From the NCBI GenBank assembly GCA_002391525.1, contig DGFE01000100.1, positions 14,263 through 78,262 on the forward strand: a DNA stretch of 64,000 nt. Reading direction: 5' to 3'. Made by a program: the position numbers and the translations under genes. The DNA is from Competibacteraceae bacterium UBA3908. Its GTDB lineage: Bacteria; Pseudomonadota; Gammaproteobacteria; Competibacterales; Competibacteraceae. Below, piece by piece: positions 34,472 to 45,943 of the stretch. The notes below the pieces were generated by a model. It made no database searches. It saw nothing but the letters and a program-made list of their open reading frames with translations, and was not told the origin of the DNA. Within the stretch, counting starts at the first letter, position 1. Each line of letters opens with the position of its first letter.

Positions 34472-36176
34472 TGGCTGCCTTGCGTGGAGTCGCGCCGAAC
34501 AGGCGGCTGGTCGGGCCGTCGCCGTTGAGCAGCTTCAGCGGTGGCCCGATTTCCAGCAAACGGCCATCGGCCACGTGCCAGATTTCATCGGCCTGGAACA
34601 GGCGGTCGCGGCGATGGGTGATCATCAAGACCGTGCCGCGATAGCGCGCCACCACCTGGTCGATGACGGCGCTGGCTCGGGCGTCGAGATGGGCTTCGAC
34701 CTCGTCCAGCAGGAGTAGCGCGGGATCGCCGAGCAGGGCGCGCGCCAGCGCGATCCGCTGGCGTTGGCCGGGCGAAAGGTTTTTGCCGTCTTCCAGCAGC
34801 CGGGTTTGCGCGCCTTCCGGCAGTTCCGCCAGCAATTCGTTCACGCCGCACAGGGCGCACACCCGTTCGACTTCTTCCTCCGGCGCTTCCGGCCAGCGAT
34901 AACGCAGGTTTCTGGCGATGGGGCCTTTCAGCAGGGGAAGCTCGGCGCTGACCATGCCGACCGTGCGCCGCACCGAGGCGAGGCTGTACTGAGTGAGATC
35001 CTGGCCGTCGAGCCGAACCACGCCCTGGTCGGGATCGAGCAAACGGGCGGCCAGGGCCAGCAGGGTGGATTTGCCGGCGCCGTTCGGCCCCACGATGGCG
35101 ATCACGCCGCCGGCGGGCGCGGTGGCGTTCAGATCCTCGAAGACCCCGGCGACGCCGACCCGCCGCAATTCCAGTTGACCGTGGGCGACCGCCAAATCCG
35201 GGGCGTTGGGACGTTCGCCGACCGGATTGGGAAGCTCCAGGAACTGCTGGATTCGCTCGGACGCCACGCGGAAGCCGTGCCAGTATTCGTGGACCCGCCC
35301 CAAATCGCGCAAGGCGGGAAGCAGCAGGCCGACGATGGTCATGGCGCCGACGACGGTGCCAGGCGTGGTTCTGCCGTGGGCGACTTCCACCACGCCCAGC
35401 AACACGACGGCGGCGACCGCCAGCGCGCTGGTGGCTTCGGTGATCGCCCGCAACCATCCGCCAATCCGCGCCCGGGCGACCATCGCGTCGCGCAGGCGCC
35501 GGCCCTGACGGGCGACATGGCGGCGTTCCCGTTGCGCCTGATTGCACAGTTGTATGGTCGGCATGGCCGCGATTTTCTCGTTGACGTTCGCGGCGAGCAG
35601 GGATTGGCGGCGGCGCGTTTCCCGCACCGCGGCCCGCAAGGGTCTGGCGACGGCCAGGGCGGTCGCCCCCCCGCCGACCAGGATCAGGCTGATCGCGAGC
35701 GCCAGGGTTGGATTCAGGTAACCCAGGGCCGCCAGGGCAACGCCGGTGGTTACGCCGGCGACGCTCAGGCGAGCTAAACCCAGGCTGACCCATTGCCGCA
35801 GCGCGCTCAGGTCGCCGATGAACCGCAACATCAGGCTGCCGCGCCGCCGCCGTTGCAGCACGCGAGGCGCGAGCGCGCCGAGCCGGTCGAAGATGGCCAG
35901 CCGCACCCGGTACACATACTCCTGACCCAGCAATTCGGCGTCGATGCGCTCCCGCGCCCGCAACCAGGCGCGCAGGGCAGCCACCGTGATCAGTCCCGCC
36001 CCGATCCACGCCAGCGCCGGCAGGGCGGCGGGCTGGGACGCGCTCAGCCAGTGATCGAAGGTATGGCGGACGAGCAGGGTGGTCGCTATCGCCGCCAGGG
36101 CTTGTGCCAGGCCATTGCCGACCAGACGCGCCCACAACAGGCGGCGCCGACCGCCGAGGATGCCGGGCAGGCTCAT
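34464..36176 (-). CDS. ABC exporter half-transporter (fused permease-ATPase)
   Basis: A 570-residue type IV-fold ABC exporter with an N-terminal membrane domain (about six helices; LLWARLVGNGLAQALAAIATTLL, VALAALGYLNPTLALAISLIL, LAVAAVVLLGVVEV). The C-terminal ATPase has Walker A GPNGAGKST, signature NLSPGQRQRIALARAL, Walker B LLLLDEVEA and the H-loop ITHR. The signature is LSPGQ rather than LSGGQ, a tolerated variant. The start overlaps the DUF1611 stop (TGATG). Relatives export lipids, peptides or drugs as homodimers. The substrate is unknown but is probably linked to the hydrolase and DUF1611 protein of the same operon. Confidence 0.93.
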   Translation of the reverse strand: MSLPGILGGRRRLLWARLVGNGLAQALAAIATTLLVRHTFDHWLSASQPAALPALAWIGAGLITVAALRAWLRARERIDAELLGQEYVYRVRLAIFDRLGALAPRVLQRRRRGSLMLRFIGDLSALRQWVSLGLARLSVAGVTTGVALAALGYLNPTLALAISLILVGGGATALAVARPLRAAVRETRRRQSLLAANVNEKIAAMPTIQLCNQAQRERRHVARQGRRLRDAMVARARIGGWLRAITEATSALAVAAVVLLGVVEVAHGRTTPGTVVGAMTIVGLLLPALRDLGRVHEYWHGFRVASERIQQFLELPNPVGERPNAPDLAVAHGQLELRRVGVAGVFEDLNATAPAGGVIAIVGPNGAGKSTLLALAARLLDPDQGVVRLDGQDLTQYSLASVRRTVGMVSAELPLLKGPIARNLRYRWPEAPEEEVERVCALCGVNELLAELPEGAQTRLLEDGKNLSPGQRQRIALARALLGDPALLLLDEVEAHLDARASAVIDQVVARYRGTVLMITHRRDRLFQADEIWHVADGRLLEIGPPLKLLNGDGPTSRLFGATPRKAANE

Positions 36177-37330
36177 CAGCCGAGACCCGCCACGGCGGCG
36201 GGGATGCCCTCCCGCGGTGGTTGCCAGGTGTTCGTGACGGTCTCGCCGGCCACCCGGTCCGGTCGCCATTCGCCTTGCAGCAATTGCTGTTGCGACAATA
36301 CGGGCAGACCGGTGGCGGCAGCCTCGCGGCTGGCCAGCGGAGAAGCGGTCAGCAGGCCGCTGACCGCCAGCACCGGCAGATGACGCCGGCGCAGCCACTC
36401 CACTCCGGCCAGCGCGCCCAGGGCATCGCCGGCGGCGAAGACGATTCCGTCCACCAGCGTGGCAAAGGTCGGCGAGGCGAGCAGGCGCGCGGTTTCCTCC
36501 TGGAACAGACCGTCGGCGATTTCCAGCACGATGAATTCCGCGCCTTCCACCGCGAGGTGACCGCAAAGCTGGGTCATGACGCTCTCGACCTGCGACGAGG
36601 ATACGCGATAGGTGGACGCATAACCGGCGTCGGTGAAGTCCAGCACCGAATGCGCGCCGGCGTCCACCAGCGTCCAGCGGTCACCGCCGGCCCCGGTGCC
36701 GGTCACCTTGGCCGCGCCCACCTTGATGTTCGCCTTGACCAGGCCTTTGATCAGATTGGCCGCCGTCGTGGTCTTGCCGGCGTTCATCGCGGTACCGGCC
36801 ACGGCGATGGTGTAGGGGCGGCTGGGGGTCGCGGCGGGTTTGGACAGCCCCCAGTCGGCCAGATTCAGCCGATGGCCGTCGGCATCCCCCACGAAGCCGA
36901 GGGGGATGATCGTGGTGGGCCGTTTCATGCCGGCGTGGCGGGACAGCATCCGCGCCGCGATGCCGCCGCCGGCGACCAGGTGGCATTCGTCCAAGTTATC
37001 GGGCACGGTGGCTTCAAACTGATCGGGTGCGTAGCGATTGCCGTAGCAAACGATGATTTCGTCGCCTTCGTAAAGCTGGGCGCGCCGACCGTGGGGCAGT
37101 TCGATGCGCTGGTGCTGGCCCAGGCGATCCACCCGGGCGAGAACCAGATCGCCCGCGCGTGGCTTGATGGGGCCGCGCAGCAACGTGGTCATTGCCTCCC
37201 GCGCGACCCGCCGGGCGCTGTAGGCGATTCTAACGTCGGCCAGCCGGCTGGGCGTCAGGGGTTCTTTCTCGATGGGGGTCCGGTTGATCCGGTTGAGCAG
37301 GGAAATCGGTTCGGTTCTCGGCATAGACAT
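36176..37330 (-). CDS. DUF1611-like P-loop protein
   Basis: A 384-residue soluble protein. The C-terminal domain begins with a P-loop (AVAGTAMNAGKTTTAANLI, about residues 174-192) and continues KVTGTGAGGDRW, DAGAHSVLDFTDAGYAST and LEIADGLFQEET. These features fit the DUF1611/COG3367 family. The N-terminal ~165 residues hold a small beta-barrel-like segment (PRAGDLVLARVDRLGQHQRIELP) and a GGG-containing loop. Members have been connected with amino-acid or dipeptide metabolism, but no activity can be assigned here. It is the first gene after the sigma-54 promoter and is coupled to the exporter. Confidence 0.83.
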   Translation of the reverse strand: MSMPRTEPISLLNRINRTPIEKEPLTPSRLADVRIAYSARRVAREAMTTLLRGPIKPRAGDLVLARVDRLGQHQRIELPHGRRAQLYEGDEIIVCYGNRYAPDQFEATVPDNLDECHLVAGGGIAARMLSRHAGMKRPTTIIPLGFVGDADGHRLNLADWGLSKPAATPSRPYTIAVAGTAMNAGKTTTAANLIKGLVKANIKVGAAKVTGTGAGGDRWTLVDAGAHSVLDFTDAGYASTYRVSSSQVESVMTQLCGHLAVEGAEFIVLEIADGLFQEETARLLASPTFATLVDGIVFAAGDALGALAGVEWLRRRHLPVLAVSGLLTASPLASREAAATGLPVLSQQQLLQGEWRPDRVAGETVTNTWQPPREGIPAAVAGLG

Positions 37331-37390
37331 GATTTGCTTGACTCTCGCGATAAGGTGAAATGCGCCAGAAATTACGTAGAACGTGCTGAG

Positions 37391-37406
37391 GCAAGGCCGG
37401 TGCCAA
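37391..37406 (-). promoter_or_regulatory. Sigma-54 promoter of the DUF1611-ABC-hydrolase operon
   Basis: On the minus strand it reads TTGGCACCGGCCTTGC, a perfect TGGCAC-N5-TTGC with GG and GC exactly 10 bases apart. The transcription start should be near 37379, leaving a leader of about 50 bases before the DUF1611 ATG. The AT-rich stretch just upstream (37407-37455) has two AAATCAA repeats that could bind IHF. Confidence 0.85.
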
Positions 37407-37501
37407 CTTTGAAAATTGATTTATGATATTGATTTAAAGCGTTTTTTATTTTGAACAGGGGGTTGGTCGAGAGATTGTAAAGAAGTGGGTGGGGGATTTG
37501 A

Positions 37502-37526
37502 CCCAGTACTTGGGGTATCTGCCCCA
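37502..37526. promoter_or_regulatory. Palindromic candidate activator site for the adjacent NtrC-family regulator
   Basis: CCCA (37502-37505), TGGGG (37511-37515) and CCCCA (37522-37526) form overlapping dyads, the better being TGGGG-N6-CCCCA. They lie about 125-147 bases upstream of the predicted sigma-54 start, where enhancer sites for such activators usually sit. The assignment is by position and symmetry only. Confidence 0.5.
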
Positions 37527-37600
37527 GACGTGGGAAGAGAAAATGGGGGAAGGCTGCGCGGAATGGGCTGTAAATCCGCGGCAAGCGAGGGAGAAAGTGG

Positions 37601-39010
<1,410 letters not shown>

Positions 39011-39055
39011 GATCTTTCCAACATGCCGCGGAAAAACCGCCAGGGGCAAGACAAG

Positions 39056-40405
39056 TCAACGGGTCATCGGCAACTGCAGCAGGGCGGTGGCGCCCCGTCC
39101 TTGTTGACTGCGCAATTCCAACTGTCCACCACAACGTTGCACGATGCGTCGCGCCAGCGCCAGGCCGACGCCCAAGCCATTGCGTTTGTCGGTGATCAAC
39201 GGCTTGAACACCTCGACCAGCTTCTCCGGCGGGATGCCGACGCCGGTGTCGCTCAATTGCAAGGCGAACAGGGCTCCCCGTCGTTCGCCGCTGATCCGCA
39301 ATCGGCCACCGTTGGGCATCGCTTCCAGGGCGTTGGCGATCAGGCTGTTGAGCGCTTGCGCGAGCAGATTGGGGTCGCCGCGCACCCATGGCGACGGTTC
39401 GGGCAAGGCGACATCCACGGTCACCGCTTGACTTTGCGCGCGCCGGGCGAAACTGTCCAGGCTGTTGCGCAGCACCTCGGTGACCGGCGTCATCTGCTGA
39501 GCGTCGCCGGGTTGGTAGGAGTAGATCAACAACTCCCGCACCCATTTTTCCAAATGATCCACCCTGGCGATGATTTCCGCCATGTATTCGCCCACCGGCG
39601 CGCGGCCTTCTTCTTGCGCCAGTTCGGCGGACGAACGAATGACGGCGAGAGGATTGCGCAGGCTGTGCGCCACCGCCGCGGTCAGTTCACCGATCACCGC
39701 CCATTTTTCCGCTTCCACCAAAGCTTGCTGTTGGCGCTGAATGGTCAAACTGGCGCGCCGCACGATCCAAAACAGCGCGCCGTAGAGGAACAGTCCGCCG
39801 AGCAACGCACTGAGCCAGACCAAACGGTTGCCCTTGGCGATGGTTTGCATCAGCACGCGCGGCAGTTTGTAGATTTCCACCACGCCGACGACGGCGCCAC
39901 CGCGCGGATCGCGAATCGGGATGTAATTCTCCACGAATTCATCGACTTCCGGCGCGAATAGAATGTGTTCGGTTTTGACGGGATGTTTGACCTGACCCGT
40001 TTCCAATGCCAATTCGCCGGCCAGGGCACGATCCAGTTCCGGATTGTCGTCCGTAAAGTGCTTGCCGATCAGGTGCTCTTCGTTGGACCAGAGAATGGTT
40101 CGCTGCCGCGAATAGACGTTGGCGCGCACCACGTCCGGCATGTGCGCGATGCGGGTGAGAAAATCGGTCAGCGGCCCCTTGCGCTTGGCGTCATCCCGCT
40201 CGGCAAAGTAAATGCCGGTGTTTTGCGCTTGGGCGATGCTCTGGACGAATTGCATCGTGACCACGGCGTCTCTTTGCAGCAGGTTCTCCCGCAGAAACCG
40301 CGCCAACAGAGTGGCGGAGATTGCGCTGATCGCCACGATGGATAACAGGCTGAGGATGGAAAACGAGCGTAACAGGTTATAAGGCTTGAGCGTCATCGGC
40401 TCCAT
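39056..40405 (-). CDS. Sensor histidine kinase of the inserted module
   Basis: A 449-residue membrane kinase. Two transmembrane helices (about 15-37 and 195-215) enclose a ~155-residue periplasmic sensor, probably Cache-like. The H-box is AVAHSLRNPLAVI with His247. The N-box is SLIANALEAMPNGG, and the ATP loops are DTGVGIPPEK and GLGVGLALARRIV. GGAGG lies 8 bases before ATG 40405 and 5 before ATG 40408; a GTG at 40426 is less likely. The regulator gene follows after 45 bases. The ligand is unknown. A short HAMP-like stretch may follow the second helix. Confidence 0.92.
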   Translation of the reverse strand: MEPMTLKPYNLLRSFSILSLLSIVAISAISATLLARFLRENLLQRDAVVTMQFVQSIAQAQNTGIYFAERDDAKRKGPLTDFLTRIAHMPDVVRANVYSRQRTILWSNEEHLIGKHFTDDNPELDRALAGELALETGQVKHPVKTEHILFAPEVDEFVENYIPIRDPRGGAVVGVVEIYKLPRVLMQTIAKGNRLVWLSALLGGLFLYGALFWIVRRASLTIQRQQQALVEAEKWAVIGELTAAVAHSLRNPLAVIRSSAELAQEEGRAPVGEYMAEIIARVDHLEKWVRELLIYSYQPGDAQQMTPVTEVLRNSLDSFARRAQSQAVTVDVALPEPSPWVRGDPNLLAQALNSLIANALEAMPNGGRLRISGERRGALFALQLSDTGVGIPPEKLVEVFKPLITDKRNGLGVGLALARRIVQRCGGQLELRSQQGRGATALLQLPMTR

Positions 40406-40660
40406 CATAAGATCCTCCGAATCCACTGCGCACCTGCCAAAGATTAAGAAGGTTCCAGATTAAAAACATTTCAGCGCGGAAATTATTCCGTCCGGCAGCG
40501 AATGGATAGCGGCAGGCTTCGACCGGGCGACGGTGGAACGGGTGGCGCGGCTGGTGATCGTCAACGAGTACAAGCGCCGGCAGGCCGCGCCGGGCGTGCG
40601 CATCACCCCACGCGCCTTTGGCCGCGACCGGCGCTATCCGATCACCTCGGGATTCCGGCG
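40406..40660. other. Leader of the kinase gene plus nadE remnant
   Basis: About 255 bases without an intact gene. The first ~100 bases (40406-40504) form the upstream region of the histidine kinase and contain a 14-base palindrome, CGGAAATTATTCCG (40477-40490). A TTAATCT sequence is also repeated 16 bases apart (minus strand). From 40505 onward it is the displaced nadE 3' end. Confidence 0.6.
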
Positions 40661-40664
40661 CTAG
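40505..40664 (+). pseudogene. nadE 3'-terminal fragment
   Basis: Encodes the last ~53 residues of NadE in frame to its TAG (40662-40664), with no start codon or upstream gene. It differs from the intact nadE end at three positions, all third codon positions and all synonymous (ATC/ATA, GCG/GCA, GAG/GAA). It is non-functional but preserves the ancestral nadE end next to suhB. Confidence 0.93.
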
Positions 40665-40683
40665 CGGGTCAGTTCCGGCGTCA
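40505..40683. repeat. Right direct repeat of the nadE/suhB junction
   Basis: Copy 2 of the repeat described at 33358-33532. It includes the nadE fragment, the overlapping stop codons of nadE and suhB (CTAG, 40661-40664) and the last codons of suhB, where it has four bases (AGTT, 40671-40674) missing from copy 1. This copy looks like the original convergent junction. Confidence 0.92.
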
Positions 40684-41461
40684 GGTGCGGTTGCAGCTCC
40701 TGTAGCAATGCCTTGAAGATCTTGGGATTGCCGGCGACGATGTTGCCGGATTTCATGAAATCGTTATCGCCGCCGAAATCGCTGATCAGCCCGCCGGCTT
40801 CCTGCACCAGCAGCACGCCGCCGGCGATATCCCACGCTTTCAGACCGATCTCCCAGAAGGCATCCAATCGTCCGGACGCCACGTAAGCCAGGTCCAGCGA
40901 GGCCGCGCCGGCGCGGCGGATTTCCACGCATTTGCCGAACAGGCTGCCGAAGAAGCTGAGATAGGCCGTCTGGTGCTGGGGATGGCGGAATGGAAAGCCG
41001 GTGCCGAGCAAGGCGTTTTCCAGCGCGTTGACGCCGCTGACCCGGATACGTCGGTCGTTCAGTTGCGCGCTCTCGCCGCGGGAGGCGGTGAACATCTCCT
41101 GCCGGATCGGATCGTAAACCAGCGCCGCTTCGAGCCGGTTTTTGTGACGGAAGGCGATGGAGATAGCGAAATGGGGGATGCCGTGCAGGAAATTGGTGGT
41201 GCCGTCCAGCGGATCGATCACCCACTGATACTCGTCCTGGCCCGGTGCTTCGCCGCTTTCCTCCGCGAGGATGCCGTGATTGGGGTACGTCTTGCGCAGG
41301 GTTTGAATGATCTCCCGCTCGGCCTGTACGTCCGCTTCGCTGACGAAATCGTTGCGCTGTTTGGCGGTGACGTTCAGCCGTTCGAGGTGATCGAAATGGC
41401 GCAACAGGATGCGGCTGGCGCCGAGGGCGGCGCGCCTGGCGATGGTCAAGACTGGATGCAT
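40661..41461 (-). CDS. suhB: Inositol-1-monophosphatase family protein SuhB
   Basis: Mg-dependent phosphatase of 266 residues. Metal and active-site motifs are [25 protein letters not shown] and [17 protein letters not shown]. SuhB in gammaproteobacteria also joins rRNA antitermination complexes, a role that cannot be tested here. The last codons and the TAG stop lie in the nadE/suhB repeat, and the stop overlaps the displaced nadE stop on the other strand. The gene is otherwise complete. Confidence 0.96.
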   Translation of the reverse strand: MHPVLTIARRAALGASRILLRHFDHLERLNVTAKQRNDFVSEADVQAEREIIQTLRKTYPNHGILAEESGEAPGQDEYQWVIDPLDGTTNFLHGIPHFAISIAFRHKNRLEAALVYDPIRQEMFTASRGESAQLNDRRIRVSGVNALENALLGTGFPFRHPQHQTAYLSFFGSLFGKCVEIRRAGAASLDLAYVASGRLDAFWEIGLKAWDIAGGVLLVQEAGGLISDFGGDNDFMKSGNIVAGNPKIFKALLQELQPHLTPELTR

Positions 41462-41553
41462 GGCGGTTCGGTCGCTTGAAGAACAGAGGCCGGGATATCC
41501 GGCGCGGGCGCGCCATGATAACAGAACGGGATTCCTCCACCCGCCCGCGCCGA

Positions 41554-42132
41554 TCAGGCGCTTTGCAGCTCCACCTTGTCGTAAATCTCCGCCAGCGCCA
41601 GTTCACAGTCGATGGACTCCAGGCGCAGCGCGCCGTCCAGACCGCTGCATTCGGTCAGCAACCAATGATGGTCCGTTTGCCGCCGGTAGGATTCGACATG
41701 GGGCTGGTGCTGGGCGATCAGCACGTACTCGGCCAGCGACTCCAGCTTGCGGTAATGCTCGAATTTGCGGCCCCGGTCGTAGGCTTCGGTGGAATCCGAC
41801 AGCACCTCGACGATCAGGGTCGGATTCAGCAAGGTGTCGAGATGCGCATCTTCCAACCGAGCCTTGCCGCAGACCACTACCACATCCGGGTAGGTGTACA
41901 GTCCGGTTGGATCGACCTTGACGCGCATGTCGTTGGCGTAGACTTTACAGGGCCGCTTCTTGAGTTGTTGACGGATTTCCGAAAGGGTGTTGGCGACAAT
42001 GGTATTGTGTGGTTCGCTCGCGCCGGTCATGGCGAAGATTTCGCCATCGAAATACTCGCTCTTGAAATCGGCGCTGCGTTCGAGGGCGAGATAGTCTTCG
42101 GGGGTCAGGCGGGGTTTGGGCTGCAAGGACAT
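41554..42132 (-). CDS. Uma2-family (DUF820) restriction-endonuclease-fold protein
   Basis: A 192-residue protein of the PD-(D/E)XK fold. It has the typical start LTPEDYLALERSADFKSEYFDGEIFAMTGAS, then YTYPDVVVVCG and LIVEVLSDSTEAYDRGRKFEHYRKL, which carry the expected acidic and lysine residues. Uma2 proteins are abundant in Cyanobacteria and some Proteobacteria. They are thought to be nucleases, often of mobile origin, with no settled role. ATG 42132 has GAGG 7 bases upstream. It lies alone between suhB and fadJ. Confidence 0.92.
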   Translation of the reverse strand: MSLQPKPRLTPEDYLALERSADFKSEYFDGEIFAMTGASEPHNTIVANTLSEIRQQLKKRPCKVYANDMRVKVDPTGLYTYPDVVVVCGKARLEDAHLDTLLNPTLIVEVLSDSTEAYDRGRKFEHYRKLESLAEYVLIAQHQPHVESYRRQTDHHWLLTECSGLDGALRLESIDCELALAEIYDKVELQSA

Positions 42133-42233
42133 GGCGGCACCTCGGCGGTTCGATTGATGGTGTGATTGTGCCATAAACCCGGGCTGGAGTTTCTCCGTCG
42201 CCGCCTGACTGGTGACGACGGAGAAGCGCTGTT

Positions 42234-44438
42234 TCAGTCTGAATAAAACGACCATTGTTCCGAAGCCATTCGTATCAGAATCTCCGCCGGCTGGAAACGT
42301 TCGCCCAACCGCTGGCGATACCGTTCCAGCTTCGCCACCAATTCCGCGATTCCGAGACTGTCGGCGTAGCGGAACGGGCCGCCCAGGAACGGCGGAAAGC
42401 CGATGCCGAACACCGCGCCGATGTCGCCGTCGCGGGGGCTGCGAATCACGCCTTCGTCCCGGCAGCGCGCGGCCTCGTTGAGCATCGGCAACACGCAGCG
42501 TTCGACGATTTCCTGCGCATCCATGGCCTTGTCGCCCGTCACGCCCAGCACCGGATAGACGCTCTTGTCCACCGGCTTTTCGCCCTTTTTGACGCCCTCG
42601 TAGCGATAGAAGCCCTTCTTGCTCTTGCGGCCGTAGCGGCCATCGGCCAGCAGCTTGTCGGCGACGCCCACCGGTTGCATCCGTTCGCCGAACGCCGCGT
42701 ACAGGATCGGCCCGACCTTGGACCCCACGTCGATGCCGACCTCATCCAGCAGAGTGAATGGCCCGACCGGGAAGCCGAATCGCACCAGCGCCTGGTCGAT
42801 GGCGTCAATCGCCACGCCTTCGCCGAGCAGATAGCCGGCCTCGTTGATATAGGGCGCCAGGATGCGGTTGACGTAGAAGCCGGCGCCGTCTTGGACCACG
42901 ATCACGGTCTTGCCCTGTTGACGACCGAATTCGACCGCCGTGGCGATGACCTCCGGCGCGGTCCGCGGGGTGGCGATGATTTCCAGCAACGGCATTTTCT
43001 CGACCGGCGAGAAGTAATGCATCCCGACCACGTTTTCGGGTCGTCGAGCGGCTTCGGCGATGGTGGCGACGGGAATCGAGGAGGTGTTGGTGGCGAAAAT
43101 CGTCGCGGGCGGACAGTGCGCTTCCACATCCGCAACCATTTGCCGTTTCAGCGCCCGATCCTCGAAGACCGCCTCGATCACCAGAGCCACGTTCTGGAAG
43201 CCGGAGAAATCCAGGGTCGGCGTGACCCGGCGCCGCTCCTGACCGGCCTCGAACGCGCTGATGGAACGCCGTTGCAGGCGCTTGTGGATTAGCCGGTCGA
43301 TGCAGGCCAGGCCGCGGTTGAGACCGGCGGGGTCCTTGTCCTTGAGCCGGACCGGGATTCGCGCCTTGCTGGTGGTGATATAGCTGATGCCGGCGCCCAT
43401 CAATCCTGCGCCGAGCACCCCGATCTTGCGGATCGGGCGGGGTCGCACGCCTGGATCGGCAACGCCGGTGTCTTTCTTCAGCGCCGTGGTGGCGAAATAC
43501 AGGTTCATCAATTGCCGCGCCTGCGGGGTCATCGCCAGTTCGCCGAACGCGACCGCTTCCGCCTCCAACCCTTTCTGGAAGCCGTGGCTGGCGCCGGTTT
43601 CCACGCAGTCGATGATGCGCAACGGCGCGGGGTAATGGCCCCTGGTCTTGTTCAGCACTTGCTCGCGGGCTTTTTGAAACAGTACCCGTCGGCCCAGCGG
43701 GTTGTCTTCCAGCACCAGCCTGGTCAGGCCCTTGATCGAGAACAGGCTGCCCGAACGCGGGGTGACGGCGCGGTGGTGCTGAAGTTTCTTCGCCAGGGCG
43801 ACGGCGGTTGGCAGCAGGATGGTAGCCGGCGCCACGTCGTCCACCAGCCCCAGCCGGCGAGCCTTTTGCGCGTTCAGATGCTTGCCGGTCAGCATCAAAT
43901 CCAAGGCGGCGGGAATGCCGATCAGCCGCGGCAGGCGTTGGGTGCCGCCGCTGCCGGGCAGTACGCCCAGCATCACCTCCGGCAAGCCGAGCGTGGTCCT
44001 GGAATTGTCGGTGCAGACCCGCCCGTGGCAGGCCAGCGCCAGTTCCAGCCCGCCGCCCAGACAGGCGCCGTCAATCGCCGCGACCACCGGGATCCTGAAA
44101 TTCTCCAGCCGGTCGAAGAAACGCTGGCCGGCCTTGGAGAGTTCCGTCGCCTCGGCGGCGGTGCGGCAGGCTTTCAGCATATTGATGTCCGCGCCGGCGA
44201 TGAACGAGCCGGGCTTGCCGCTGATGAACACCACGCCTTGAACAGTCGCGTCCTGCTCCAGCCGGTCCAGCAAGGTATTCGCTTCGCCGACGAATTCGGC
44301 CTTGAAGATATTCTGGCTCTCGCCGGGCAGGTCGATGGTGACCACGGCGACGCCGTCCTCGCGCAACGCCAGTTGGAAGACGGTCGGATTCGGTTCGGTC
44401 GTCATGGGAGGGGTTCCTCCGGCTGTTTGCGTCGCCAT
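42234..44438 (-). CDS. fadJ: Fatty-acid oxidation alpha subunit FadJ (enoyl-CoA hydratase / 3-hydroxyacyl-CoA dehydrogenase)
   Basis: A 734-residue bifunctional enzyme. The N-terminal crotonase domain has GSFIAGADI and GACLGGGLELALACHGR with the catalytic glutamates. The 3-hydroxyacyl-CoA dehydrogenase begins near residue 330 with the NAD loop GVLGAGLMGAGIS and has HYFSPVEKMPLLEII. A second C-terminal dehydrogenase domain follows. The start overlaps the fadI stop (TGATG), showing coupling. The fadIJ arrangement corresponds to the anaerobic-type beta-oxidation complex of Escherichia coli, here on the minus strand. Confidence 0.96.
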   Translation of the reverse strand: MATQTAGGTPPMTTEPNPTVFQLALREDGVAVVTIDLPGESQNIFKAEFVGEANTLLDRLEQDATVQGVVFISGKPGSFIAGADINMLKACRTAAEATELSKAGQRFFDRLENFRIPVVAAIDGACLGGGLELALACHGRVCTDNSRTTLGLPEVMLGVLPGSGGTQRLPRLIGIPAALDLMLTGKHLNAQKARRLGLVDDVAPATILLPTAVALAKKLQHHRAVTPRSGSLFSIKGLTRLVLEDNPLGRRVLFQKAREQVLNKTRGHYPAPLRIIDCVETGASHGFQKGLEAEAVAFGELAMTPQARQLMNLYFATTALKKDTGVADPGVRPRPIRKIGVLGAGLMGAGISYITTSKARIPVRLKDKDPAGLNRGLACIDRLIHKRLQRRSISAFEAGQERRRVTPTLDFSGFQNVALVIEAVFEDRALKRQMVADVEAHCPPATIFATNTSSIPVATIAEAARRPENVVGMHYFSPVEKMPLLEIIATPRTAPEVIATAVEFGRQQGKTVIVVQDGAGFYVNRILAPYINEAGYLLGEGVAIDAIDQALVRFGFPVGPFTLLDEVGIDVGSKVGPILYAAFGERMQPVGVADKLLADGRYGRKSKKGFYRYEGVKKGEKPVDKSVYPVLGVTGDKAMDAQEIVERCVLPMLNEAARCRDEGVIRSPRDGDIGAVFGIGFPPFLGGPFRYADSLGIAELVAKLERYRQRLGERFQPAEILIRMASEQWSFYSD

Positions 44439-45745
44439 CACGCCACCTCCAGCACCAGAGCCGCGCCCAGGCCACCGGCGGCGCAGGCCGTCGCCAGTCC
44501 CAGACCGCCGCCGCGCCGGCGCAGCTCGTTGACCACCTGCATGATCATCCGCCCGCCGGTGGCCGCGAATGGGTGGCCGTAGGCCAGTGAGCCGCCCCGC
44601 ACGTTGACCTGGTCCAGGTTCACCTCGCCGATGGGTTGATCGCGACCGAGTCGTTCTTGCGCGAATTTCCGCGAGGGCCAGTTTTTGAAATTCGCCAGGG
44701 TTTGCGCCGCGAACGCCTCGTGAATGTCGATCAGCGTCAGCTCGCTCAGCTTGATCCCCGCCCGGTCGAGGGCGACGGGCGTGGCGTAGGATGGCCCCAT
44801 CAGCCCGTCGTTGAAGGGATCGAGGGCAGCGAAGGCATAGGAGCGGATAAAACCCAGCGGCTCGAAACCGAGCTGCCGGGCGCGCTGCTCCTTCATCAGG
44901 ATCAGGGAGGAAGCGCCGTCGGTCAGTGGGGTGGAATTGGCGGCGGTCACCGTGCCGTGCTTGCGGTCGAACGCTGGCCGTAGCTTGGCCAGTTGCTCCA
45001 GGGTGGAATCGCCGCGGATGTTGTTGTCGCGCTCGACGCAGTCCTTGAACGGCGGAACGAAGGCACGCATCACCTCGCCGTCCAGCTTGCCTTCGTCCCA
45101 GGCGCGCTGGGCGAGTCGATGGGAACGCAGGGTGAAGCGGTCCTGCTCCTCGCGGCCGATACCGTGGTTCTTGGCCATCTGCTCGGCGATGTCGCCCATC
45201 CCCAGGTTGGTGGAATAGTCCTTGATCGCGGGCGAGACCGGGATCAGGTCCGCCGGGCGGATTCCCTTGAACAGCGCCAGCTTGTCGCCCAGGCTCCTGG
45301 CCTTGCTGGAATGGATCAAGGCCCGCGACAGCTTTTTCGAGGTCTGGATCGGCAGCACCGAAGTGGAGTCGCAGCCGCCGGCCAGACCGATTTCGATTTC
45401 GCCCAGCAGGATGGCTTGGGCGATGTCGATGGTCGTCTGGAAACTGGTGGCGCAGGCGCGGGTGACGGTGTAGGCGTCGGTGCGCGGGTTCATGCCCGCG
45501 CCCAACAGGACCTCACGGGCCACGTTGGGCGCTTCGGGGATCAGCCCGACGCAGCCGTAGACCACGCGCTCGATCAGATCCGGGTCCAAATTGAGCCGGT
45601 TGAGCAGTTCGTTGGTGACGAGCACCCCAAGATCGACAGCGTTCAGGTCCTTGTACGCCGTCAGCTGCCGGGCGAACGGTGTGCGCAGTCCGGCGACGAT
45701 GGCGACGCGCTGGCCGGACTTGTTCATGGGATTGACGGTGGCCAC
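44438..45745 (-). CDS. fadI: Acetyl-CoA C-acyltransferase FadI
   Basis: Thiolase of 435 residues that forms the beta subunit with FadJ. The nucleophile is in TRACATSFQ, the active-site histidine in [11 protein letters not shown], and the second cysteine in [14 protein letters not shown] at 45745 is chosen because AGGAG lies 8 bases upstream; ATG 45727 would lose six residues. Both genes are transcribed away from the dehydrogenase gene at 45944, so the 198-base gap is a divergent promoter region. Confidence 0.96.
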   Translation of the reverse strand: MATVNPMNKSGQRVAIVAGLRTPFARQLTAYKDLNAVDLGVLVTNELLNRLNLDPDLIERVVYGCVGLIPEAPNVAREVLLGAGMNPRTDAYTVTRACATSFQTTIDIAQAILLGEIEIGLAGGCDSTSVLPIQTSKKLSRALIHSSKARSLGDKLALFKGIRPADLIPVSPAIKDYSTNLGMGDIAEQMAKNHGIGREEQDRFTLRSHRLAQRAWDEGKLDGEVMRAFVPPFKDCVERDNNIRGDSTLEQLAKLRPAFDRKHGTVTAANSTPLTDGASSLILMKEQRARQLGFEPLGFIRSYAFAALDPFNDGLMGPSYATPVALDRAGIKLSELTLIDIHEAFAAQTLANFKNWPSRKFAQERLGRDQPIGEVNLDQVNVRGGSLAYGHPFAATGGRMIMQVVNELRRRGGGLGLATACAAGGLGAALVLEVA

Positions 45746-45943
45746 GGGGGTTCTCCTGTTCGGATCGGGGCGCGCGGGAACGGTTTCGGAAAATTCCCGT
45801 GCTTTGGGCTACAGTTCAGCAGAGAGTCGAATGACTTGCTTGTACGATATGGCGATACGGTTTTACGTTGCCCGCCTGTGACTGGAACGCAAGCGACAGC
45901 GGGCGGCATCGGTGAATGCAATCGTTTGGGTAGAGGAACCGAC

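Noticed and set aside
40505..40664. Second nadE gene
   Set aside because: Only the last ~53 codons are present, without a start or promoter, so it is a remnant.
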